From the NCBI GenBank assembly GCA_903813345.2, contig CAIIXF020000002.1, positions 21,464,455 through 21,528,454 of the forward strand: DNA of 64,000 nucleotides, in the 5' to 3' direction. This stretch comes from Owenia fusiformis. Taxonomy: Eukaryota > Annelida > Polychaeta > Sabellida > Oweniidae. Every line of letters begins with the position of its first letter. Position 1 is the first letter of the stretch. This document shows, in pieces, positions 56,101-64,000 of the stretch. The translations under genes were made by a program, and so were the position numbers. The notes under the pieces were generated by a model, which saw only the letters and a list, made by a program, of their open reading frames with translations, did no database searches and had not been told where the DNA came from.

Positions 56101-57742
56101 AGTCACTGTCCATTGAGAACGGGAGGGCTGTTTGTGCTCTTGCACCATACTGCATTGAAAACCTACAATTACAAACATAATACTACACAAGGGGTACTGT
56201 ATATTTATCAGTTATCCAAACATGTATATTACAGGCAGAGAATGTAAACATTGCTTAAAACTTTTTTACATCTGAACAGATTCTTAGTGACCAGTCAATG
56301 TCTTCAGTCAGAATTTTTTACTTCATCTGGGCATCCACTGATTACTAATACCACTAAGGAATGTTAACAGACATATTTTACTATTAAATTGCGCTTTGTG
56401 ATGCATGCAGCCTTTAAAAGGACAACTATTAATTAATCTCTTTCTAATTTATAGAGAATAATGTGTAGACTGTCCTACATGTAAAGCATTCATGAACTTA
56501 CTTTCTTTTAATGTCATTCAGGTAAAGGAATGCTCTAGATCTTTCAAAATCCTGAAAAATAGAAATTAACCTTTAAACCATATTAAAAAAACTGTCCTCA
56601 TAAAAGTTTTCATGCTTCAAAATCATGGTTCTATCCAAGATGAAAAAGTGCATATTAAGGATAAGATTAAACAAGAATAAAATATGGACATTTCCAAATT
56701 GAATCTTTAAAAAGCTCACTGTAATGAGAATAAAATTGATTATGAGCCAAAATTTATCTGATTCTCAATTCACTCATCAGGTGAAGATGCTAAACTCATA
56801 TTTTCAAAGCAGTTAAAGCAGTATGGTTTATATATACATGTTATTCTTTACTGCAATTATCATAAAGATGCTTCATCAAGGTAATATGATAATACTCACA
56901 TCATCTGAGATGCAGAGATAAATAATCCTGTCTTCTGTAATATAGTGGAACAAATAGCTGAAAAAAACATTGAAAATGTAGTTCACTTGGTGACATTAAT
57001 AGACTAGATGCGAGTAGAAATAATCCTGATTTACATCATTAAACATTCAAAATTCAGTCAAAGTGATGTCATATTTGAAATCTACATGTAAAAGTTAATT
57101 GAAAATTGTTAATCAACTTTGAAAATTTAATTCTTTTTGAAAATGTGACTTCTAGTTCGGTTTGATTCCCCATAGACCCCATATTACAAAATCACAAAAA
57201 GTGAAATATCTTTTCTTGTATTGGACAGATAAAATTTTCTTTTACAGGACATATTTTAATGTGCATAACTATTCGTTATATAAGGGTTATATAAAAATTG
57301 AAACCAAAACAGAAGTAATTCAAGTTAAAGGGAACTTTTTACTATACCCGCCATGCTTTCTGACCTGAACGAGCCACCTGGTGGTGAAACTGGTAACTAC
57401 CTACTCGCACTTGCATTATTACTGTACAGTATTGTCTAATGATTACTTACTAAGTATATCCACATTGCACAGAAAAATACAGGTATATACCCATTAAAAG
57501 TGAAACCATTTTAGACAGATGGACTGACAATCAGGTGATAACAATAGCAAATCCATGTGAGCTATGTAATAACTAAGAAATTATAAAAACAAGTACCTTC
57601 CATGGGAATACGTCAACTTGGCATTTTCTGGTGATATTTTTGAGAGAATTTGATCAGTGACCTCCGTGAAGTTTCCCGCACAATTTGCATGTTTCACAAG
57701 GACTGTGCTGCCTCGCGCTACCACAGAAAATAACAAAGGCAT
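53185..57742 (-). CDS. VAMP7: VAMP7, longin-domain R-SNARE (complete)
   Basis: Eight coding exons on the minus strand: 57742-57597, 56957-56900, 56551-56502, 56162-56075, 55586-55496, 54310-54243, 53871-53779, 53256-53185; 666 bases, 221 residues, against about 220 in vertebrates. All junctions are GT-AG and in phase. Residues 1-~110 form the longin domain (MPLLFSVVARGSTVLVKHAN; LTYSHGSYLFHYI; DFERSRAFLYLNDIKRKFS; YGARAQTALPFSMDSDFSRV). Then the SNARE motif (KVSGEVEELKGIMVRNI, the zero-layer Arg in MVRNI, GEKLELLVDKTEDLSSN), a linker (TSRNLARSMWWKNFK) and a C-terminal TM anchor with the CGG..W..C.K tail. Acts in late endosome/lysosome and secretory vesicle fusion. The 5' UTR is split (acceptor at 57762), so the promoter lies further right. 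Confidence 0.98.
53325..53479. mobile_element. 155-bp pogo-like MITE in the last VAMP7 intron flank / intron 7
   Basis: TACAGTAGAACCTGCTATTT at the left and CACAGGTTCTACTGTA at the right, with TA at each end; inside AAGTGGAACA and GTGTTCCACTT are also inverted. Lies between coding exons 53256 and 53779. Confidence 0.8.
53938..54060. repeat. dispersed ~130-bp repeat, copy 4 (VAMP7 intron)
   Basis: GGCATGCAAAATGTCACTACC, TGCCATTTGTTACAGACAGC, AACACCAGAGACC, ACAAAAAGGTTGAAGACC and CAATATGTCACC, matching the copies at 33838, 51497 and 52786. Confidence 0.8.
54429..55366. repeat. ~940-bp minisatellite of GAGTTGACCAAGGG units in VAMP7 intron 5
   Basis: Dozens of 14-20-bp units (GGTTGAGTTGACCAAGGG, CTGAGATGACATGGG, GTTGAGTTGACTATAAG), arranged in longer blocks; one block with GGGTTTACTTAGGGTTAAAA and GAGATTGGAATTGAGTTG recurs four times. 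It is the reverse complement of the short array at 29167-29279. Confidence 0.95.
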
Positions 57743-57761
57743 GATGCCTTGTTTAGCAAAT

Positions 57762-58544
57762 CTGAAAAAGAATTACATTATGTAAAACATGTACATACAG
57801 ACATAGTACATATAATTCACTGGTAGACATTTTTGTGGCAATCATGCAATAGACAGGACATACTGTACAACATGTATATATGACAAAAATTTTAATTGTG
57901 CTACAGAGCCAAAAATGTGCCCAAGATTAAGAGGAAAATGTGCTAAATTCTGGTCTTTATTTTGGTCTATATCTGCATGGAAAAATTGTTAAGAAACAAG
58001 CCGCTCATCTGAAAGGTTTCTTTGTGCTTTTAAGAAAAACAAAAAATCAAAACATTGAAAAAATCTGTGATAAGACCCCTTTTCCTGTGGCCTGGCTCAT
58101 TGTACATATGATTCATTGACAAGCTTTTTTAATTCTGCCCGAGGTTATTCCTTGTATATTAATATTATTATAACAATAGGACCTGGATGTCCCATGGAAC
58201 TGAAATGATACAGATGATCTATTGAGTTAAAAAGATGTTCAACAATATATCCACATAGATAGGGAAAGTGCATGGTTCAATCATCTCACAAAGCAGGAAG
58301 AAGGAAATATTCTAAGAGCAGAATGGTAAAACTCCTGACAATTGTGGTTTGTCTAATGAACGAGGCTACGCTGCGTGCAGAGTCCAGTTATAAAGTACCC
58401 TCTGCCTAGTATAGACTATATTTTAGTTTAGCAGCCCCGCCCTAAAGATTGGTGCCTGTGACAGTCTGGGGAATAACTCATTTTAAATCTACCACATTGA
58501 CCCTTTCCCACCCAATCAGCGAAGTGGAAGGAACGTGTGCTAAA
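57762..58544. other. VAMP7 5' intron; no coding seen
   Basis: Upstream of the first coding exon's splice acceptor. No open frame of interest. The 5' UTR exon of VAMP7 should lie further right. Confidence 0.5.
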
Positions 58545-59708
58545 CAGAGGCGTAGCGTGGGTATTTTGTGAGAGTACGCTACGAGTGAGCGAAGCGAACG
58601 AGTTCGAGGGGGGTTTGAGGGGGCTTATTAATGGGGGGGGGGTTGGGTGGGTTCTCCCCCAAGAAAATTTTAAAATGAGATTGCATTTGAAGCGTCCTGG
58701 GTCGGTTTGAAATACGAAATTCCGACTTAATCTTGACCAATTAAATGTAAATTATTAGTCATTTTTATCCAATATTTTATGATTACATGAACCCGTTTTA
58801 AAATAATGGCAAGACGAAATAGGTGCTTCTTGGAAATAAAACTCGTTGGCATTTTATTGTTTATAACTGTATACTTATTGTTTATAAGTATAAACTACGT
58901 TATAAGTAACTGTGAAACTGTCATATTAAACACGTATCACGTTCATTATAATATAAGGTTCACACGCCTGTTTTTGGAGTTGGCGAATTTTCAATGACTA
59001 ATTCTTATCTTTCTCTTAGCCACAGATTAATATAAACAACATTATTATTGGAGACAAGGAACAAGTATCTCGTTTATAAACAAACTTGCTTTTCTTTATG
59101 ATATGAACAATTATGCCAGAATGCGACGTTTGTATGCCAATTGAGACACATATATGCCAAATCATAATTGAGCGTATTCCAAACTCCAAAACCTGCAAAC
59201 TATAAAAAGAAATGTTCCAATGAATTAATTAGAATTAACATTTAGATTTTGACAAAGAGCACGCTACCAAGAAAGATATTAAGACATGGAATATAAAAAC
59301 TATTGTAAAAAGTAAAAAATAGAATAAAATATGAATCAATAAGCAAATAGAGAATTTATGTTAACTTTATATCTGATAGATATAAAAAGACTAACAATAT
59401 GCCGCCATGATGATCTACACAAAAAGTACGAACATCCCAAACTCGCACGCTAAGGAACGTAAAGAAGCTCGCAGCCGTACAAAAATATATGTATTTCAGA
59501 GAGAAAATTTAGATTATTACAACACAATTAAAAAACAAACAACACAGGATTAGAATAAATCATTCATTTTGTTTTTCATATGTGATTGTTACTGTTACTA
59601 TTATCTTACTATTTAAGATCTATCCGGGGCAATTCATTATAAAAAATCATTTTTCTCTCAAATTTGAGAGTACGCAATGGCGTTTTTTGCGTATATGACG
59701 CTACGCCA
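58545..59708. mobile_element. 1.16-kb hAT-like element without transposase
   Basis: Left end CAGAGGCGTAGCGTGGGTAT, right end ACGCTACGCCAT; inner GAGAGTACGCTACG also mirrors near the right end (GAGAGTACGC). Flanks GTGCTAAA (58537-58544) and TTGCTAAA (59709-59716) fit an 8-bp target duplication with one change. CAGRGGCGTAGC ends plus 8-bp duplications fit hAT. The inside is AT-rich with a G-run and no transposase frame. Confidence 0.6.
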
Positions 59709-59716
59709 TTGCTAAA

Positions 59717-60310
59717 TATGTGTTCATTAAATATGCAGTGATGTCATAGGAAATAACCATATAGAAAGTCGTCAGTATTTCGACGACGAACTCTGTACTG
59801 AACCACTTTCCCAAGTCAACACTGTCCGCCCACATCCTCCTTCACCAAGACTGAAGGTGTTGAACAGATACATGACAATTTTGTTACAGGAAATGAAAAT
59901 ACTACCCCCCCCCCGTACTTATTGTGGTCTCTGTATACCAAGGAGGAACCATTATCTGTTCTGGTTCCTGTGACCTACATAGACATTGATTCTCTCATAG
60001 ATACATTCCTCTTGATATAAAAGTAAACCACTGCACTGTTAGCTTAGTGTAGATCAAACTGTACATGTAAATAGAAAGAACAAGTCAAAATAAATATTGA
60101 AAAAAATGGAACAACTCAAGTGATGTGTTCATTGGAAAATAAAAATGATAGATCTGATAAAAATGATTTTCCTCTTATTTGTCTCTGTTTTAAATAATAT
60201 TCTGCATAAGCCAACGGGAGGAAAATCTATCAGAGGTCAGTGAAAATGGTACAAACCTGATAAAAACAAACTTTTTTCTTAGTCTAGTTCTTGTCCTGAG
60301 TTCTTGTTTT
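59717..60310. other. spacer between VAMP7 and POLR1D
   Basis: Likely holds the VAMP7 5' UTR exon and part of a shared promoter region. A C-run near 59903. No coding frame. Confidence 0.4.
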
Positions 60311-60315
60311 TAAAA

Positions 60316-60355
60316 TGACGTCATTGTCATGTGAGGAAGCTGAATACGCATGCGT
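60316..60355 (+). promoter_or_regulatory. POLR1D promoter: CRE palindrome and NRF1 palindrome
   Basis: TGACGTCA at 60316-60323 (full CREB/ATF site) and ACGCATGCGT at 60346-60355 (NRF1 core), with GTCATGTGAG between them (E-box-like). The ATG follows 8 bp after the NRF1 site, so the 5' UTR must be very short or the site lies in transcribed sequence. Both motifs are palindromic, and could also serve the divergent VAMP7 gene. Confidence 0.7.
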
Positions 60356-60363
60356 GAAACAAA

Positions 60364-63300
60364 ATGGAAAAAAAATCTGACGAAAATCGGAAGAGAAATC
60401 TTGAAGTTGTAAGTATTCCTTGACTTCATACTTGCTTATTTGCCCTACAAGTCTAAGCTATAACAAATCGCTTTACAATGATATTATTTTTAATCGTCTT
60501 TATAGTTTTGAAATAGCATTATGTCGAGTTAGAAAATTAAGAATTGCTACCGTGGGTGATAATGGTGATGAAGGCATGGATTTAGTGTTTTTAGTTTTCT
60601 TTTCTTCCCGGGTCTTTTACAAGGGCTTCTAAGATTTCATATGAGAGTTCAAGTCTTTTAAGCCCTTGTCTCTTCTCATTAGCAATAGGCATTACAAAAA
60701 GTATAGATGTTGTAATTTATCAGAGACCCTATCTGTTGCAAGACTAAGGCCTGGCATAACCGTCACCATGTTATTCAGTGTTTTTTAAGTAGCGCAAGGA
60801 TCCTGCCATGACCGTGGTAATGTTATCGTGAAAGCCTGGTATAACCGCGACAATGCAGTATTATATTGCAATGCCTGCCATGACCGTGACAATGTAATAT
60901 AGTTCTGCAAGGCTTGGTATGACCGTAACAATGTAATATAGTACTGCAAAGCCTGGCATGACCGTGACAATGTAATATAGTATTGCAAGTTCAGGTATGA
61001 GAGTGGTAATGTAGAAATTTACGATTAGGACTGCTATAGCCGTGACAATGTGTATTGCAAAGCCTGGCATGACCATGCCAATGTAATATAGTATTGCAAG
61101 GCTTAGTATGACCGCCATGGCAATGTGATATAGTATTCCAAGTTCGGGTATGAGAGTGGTGATGTAGAAATTTATGATTGCTATAATTGACCGTGACAAT
61201 GTGCATTTGAAAACCTGGCATGACCATGACAATGTATTATGGGATCGCAAAGCCTGGTATGACCGTGACAATGTAATATAGTATTGCAAGGCCAGGTATG
61301 AGGGTGGTAATGTAGAGATTTAGGCTTAGTTCTACTATGACCGTTATAATGTATTGCAATGACTAGTAAATATGTATGACATTAATGCCAGGAATATCCT
61401 TAACAATTTTAAGTGATCCTCATTACAATTAAACAGTTTAATACTATGATCATGGTGTTTAACTACCTTAATCATGTCAGAATCAAAATTACTACTATAC
61501 ATTAATATTCACATTCGGTTATAAACCACAATAAAGGCTACGGTCGCGCCAGGCTTCCACGATAACACTTCCAGGGTCATGACAGGCCTTGCAATAGAAT
61601 ACAACATTGTCACGGTTATACCAGCCTGTCACGGTTATACCAGGCTTACACGATAACACTACCACGGTCATGGCAGGATCCTTGCGCTACTTAAAAAACA
61701 CTGATTAACATGGTGACGGTTGTGGCAGGCGTAAGTCTTGCAATAGATAGCATGTGATTTATCCCGTTCCCGGACTATAGTCCTGCACTGATCGCATTCA
61801 TTTGCCTGTACGATTACAACTTGGGAGAATTATCTACGCCCTTTACACTTAAGATACCTACCTCAATGCATTATAGAACTCAAGATGTAACTTCTAATAT
61901 ATTGGAACCGCCGATTGTCTGGGTATATCGGCAGAACGGGAACATTTTCTCTTTTTCATCGAGAGAGATTCCATCACTTTTCAAAATGGCGGTTGGATTT
62001 AAAAGGGGAATCCCCCGTTTGGCTGTCCCGGATGTAGCCCGGAAGTACCAATATGGAGGAATTTGACGGTTGAAATAAGTTAAATGTTACACGCAAATAT
62101 TGCGATCAAAAACGAAAATGTCTTCGTTCTGCCGATAAACCCATACAATTGTGGATTCAACTACACGAAAAGAATGCTAAATTACCAAGGAATCTATTGA
62201 AGTAGGTATCTGAAGTGTAAGATCAGTAAAACATTCTCCCATGTTGTAATCGCACAGGCAAAAGATTGACATGTTCACAGGACCATAGTCCGGGAACGGG
62301 ATAAGTTGTAATGACCCTCAATAGGAAGTCGCAGCTGCAGCATAGGTGTATAAGTGTCTGACTCATTACACTAAAGATCTCCAGAAGAGGGTGCCCATCC
62401 CCAGTTTGCCCATGGGTCAATACATTGGTGCCAGAAGTGGGATTGCCCTTGTGTATCAGTCCTTCGGGGGGGGGGGCAGAGTAGTGGTGTAATGACCCTC
62501 AATAGCCTAGTTATCTGGCTCGTTACACTTAGCTCCCTGGACGAGCGTGGCCAATGGTCATTACAATGTAATACATCCTTCTTTGTGATAGTGGAGTTTG
62601 TTGTCGAAATGTGAAGAGCCTACCTGTTCTTATCCTAGGCAATGTCAATGCGGTTAGCATGACAGTTGTCACCAGTGTATCTCAACATAGAGAGAGTTTT
62701 TCTAAATGTTCAGTTTTAAATTATAGTCTATCACTGTTAAAAGTTGTCAACCTCCTGGAATTTTGAAAAGTGAACCCCCTTGGCAAAAGCTGGCTACGAG
62801 CCTGAAACTATATCTGCTTTATATGGGCCTTTTAGCCTTTGCAGATTATTGACGTAGCTGTTATATCTTTTATAGGTTCAAAGCAGTAGTGAGGATGAAA
62901 CATGTCAAACATTTGTTTTACACAATGAAGACCATACACTCGGAAACAGTCTCAGATACATGGTTATGAAAAAGTAAGTATTTTCATCTGATTTTTAAAC
63001 TGTGGCAAAAATATCATATTCTTCAACTCTTAATTTTGAAAGATTAAGAATTGAATAAAGTATGCGTTTATGATACAATTATCTATTACAGTACAGTATC
63101 CATATTTCTGTAACATAATATTCTGTAATAATATTCTGTTACATGTTCAGTGATCTCCCCAGTATTGAAGCAGGTGGGCGCAGGTAGCACCCACCTGAGA
63201 ATTTGAAAATAGGCTTGCACCCATCTGAAAATCCATTTGCACCCACTCGAAAATGAGAAAAATATGAATAATTGGCATATAGGCATATTGACCAATTTTG

Positions 63301-63923
63301 GTCTGAATTTTGAAAATGAGAATTTTGCACCCACCTGAGAAAAAATCCTAGGGAGATCACTGATGTACATAAAAATATTTTTAAAAGTTATTACGTGTAT
63401 GAAAAATTATTTTCAGTCCAGCTATCGAATTTTGTGGATACACTATACCTCATCCCTCAGAAAATAAGATTAACTTTAGGATACAAACTAGAGGTATGTT
63501 ACATTTTGTGCAATAGCTTGAATATTTCTCGACAGATTTATTCCAAATCATAATTATTTATTCTTTGAAATTCTTTTTCTTTGATTAGGCCAAGTCTGTT
63601 TTGTAGCTTTTTTCCAATATAGTCCAAATTGTTCTCAATTTGATACAGTCTCTAAATGGTTCTGCTTTGCATGTGGAATGTTACACATTTTTTTTTAAAC
63701 ATGTTAAAGTGTCATCATATTTTGGTCATTCCTTGATTAATGATTTTTCTTGAACAATGGGAAGCGGGGAGGGCACTTATTAGAGAGTTGCTTCATAAAT
63801 AGTCATAGTCAATGTTATGTGTAGTTCACATGTTTGTTAATAGGTGGCCCAGCTGTTGATGCACTACAGAAAGGATTGACAGATCTCAAAGAAGTTTCAG
63901 GACACATTCTCACAACTTTTGAG
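60364..63923 (+). CDS. POLR1D: POLR1D (RPAC2/AC19), shared Pol I/III subunit, exons 1-4, runs off the window
   Basis: Exons: 60364-60408 ([15 protein letters not shown]), 62876-62973, 63417-63493, 63844-63923 (donor GAG/GTTAGT). Phases 0, 2, 1, 0 at the successive junctions are consistent. Exon 2 carries the family signature [20 protein letters not shown]; then [20 protein letters not shown] with QTR, and [17 protein letters not shown]. This small alpha-like subunit pairs with POLR1C (AC40) in the assembly platform of RNA polymerases I and III in the nucleus. About 100 residues are encoded here; only the last part is beyond the edge. Intron 1 (2.5 kb) holds two foldback elements, intron 2 a 215-bp inverted-repeat element. 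Confidence 0.97.
60729..61750. mobile_element. 1.0-kb foldback element with internal ~45-bp repeats (POLR1D intron 1)
   Basis: Left arm CTATCTGTTGCAAGACTAAG ... GCAAGGATCCTGCCATGACC mirrors the right arm GGTCATGGCAGGATCCTTGC ... AAGTCTTGCAATAGATAG over more than 120 bp with few changes. The centre (about 60830-61380) has ~12 copies of GCAAGGCCTGGTATGACC / GTGACAATGTAATATAGTAT. The overlapping minus-strand frames are repeat artefacts. Confidence 0.92.
61757..62305. mobile_element. 550-bp foldback element with ~200-bp arms (POLR1D intron 1)
   Basis: Starts TTATCCCGTTCCCGGACTAT and ends ATAGTCCGGGAACGGGATAA. Inner blocks mirror too: GATTACAACTTGGGAGAAT / ATTCTCCCATGTTGTAATC, CTTAAGATACCTACCTCAAT / TTGAAGTAGGTATCTGAAG, ATCGGCAGAACG / CGTTCTGCCGAT. 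Abuts the previous foldback directly. No coding. Confidence 0.92.
62307..62573. mobile_element. short element with TGTAATGACC ends
   Basis: TTGTAATGACCCTCAATAGG at 62307 and again at 62489, and GGTCATTACAA at the right. Contains a G-run. Probably a degraded inverted-repeat element. Confidence 0.55.
62748..62808. mobile_element. fragment of the GTAGCCAGC / AGCTGGCTAC element end
   Basis: AAGTGAACCCCCTTGGCAAA then AGCTGGCTACGAGCCTG, the right-edge signature of the 5055-6535 family. Confidence 0.6.
63148..63362. mobile_element. 215-bp element with CAGTGATCTCCC ends (POLR1D intron 2)
   Basis: CAGTGATCTCCCCAG at the left mirrors CTAGGGAGATCACTG at the right; GCACCCACCTGAGAA is repeated inside. 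No perfect target duplication seen. The two overlapping minus-strand frames are artefacts of it. Confidence 0.75.
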
Positions 63924-64000
63924 GTTAGTTAAGTACTCCAATATGCTGTTTTTAGCAGTTCATAGATATGGGGATACCACCTTGCCCCTTAGCTTGGATG

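Noticed and set aside
60861-61289. 142-residue minus-strand frame
   Set aside because: Lies wholly in the ~45-bp tandem repeats of a foldback element; the peptide is just the translated repeat.

Overview
This is animal nuclear DNA. Genes are split by GT-AG introns, a Pol III tRNA-Glu array is present, and intergenic and intronic space is full of small inverted-repeat transposons and minisatellites. The genes recognised (a cholecystokinin-type GPCR, VAMP7, POLR1D, a CUB-domain membrane protein, an ankyrin protein) and the repeat style (elements with poly-G runs, ACAGGGTG-type MITEs, GGAC microsatellite tails) suggest a marine invertebrate. A deuterostome such as a hemichordate, echinoderm or lancelet is my guess, but the window does not prove it.

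Layout from left to right. 1-13.9 kb: no gene seen; a 633-bp MITE, a 352-bp near-perfect palindrome, a G/C-homopolymer-flanked element with ~195-bp internal repeats, and two short tandem repeats. 13.9-15.4 kb (+): the last two exons of a CCK/gastrin-like receptor. 17.8-19.6 kb (+): a tandem array of tRNA-Glu(UUC) genes, nine full-length copies plus a truncated copy at each end, on a 188-bp period. 21.7-25.5 kb (+): an ankyrin-repeat gene of at least five exons. 27.7-31.1 kb: a 3.5-kb region bounded by ACAGGGTGGT inverted ends, with a LINE reverse-transcriptase relic and other repeats inside. 32.0-32.7 kb (+): a single-exon gene for an unrecognised secreted or GPI-anchored cysteine-rich protein. 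34.9-42.2 kb (-): a signal peptide + CUB + transmembrane gene with two homologous, alternative last exons. 44.3-45.2 kb: a long ~45-bp minisatellite. 47.0-47.6 kb: an NRF1/YY1-type promoter region with a possible first coding exon. 48.5-50.2 kb: a 1.7-kb element built of ~146-bp units rich in YY1-like motifs. 53.2-57.7 kb (-): complete VAMP7 in eight coding exons. 60.4 kb to the right edge (+): first four coding exons of POLR1D, with two adjacent foldback elements in intron 1.

The genes do not form a pathway. VAMP7 (R-SNARE), POLR1D (shared Pol I/III subunit) and the tRNA array are housekeeping; the GPCR, CUB and secreted proteins are cell-surface or signalling proteins. The most interesting features are the duplicated alternative terminal exons of the CUB gene, the 42-bp tandem repeat that copies that gene's own exon end and splice donor, the homogenised tRNA-Glu array with decayed members, and unrelated repeats that converge on a CGCCATCTTG (YY1-like) core. 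Everything here was read by eye; no alignment or database search was run.
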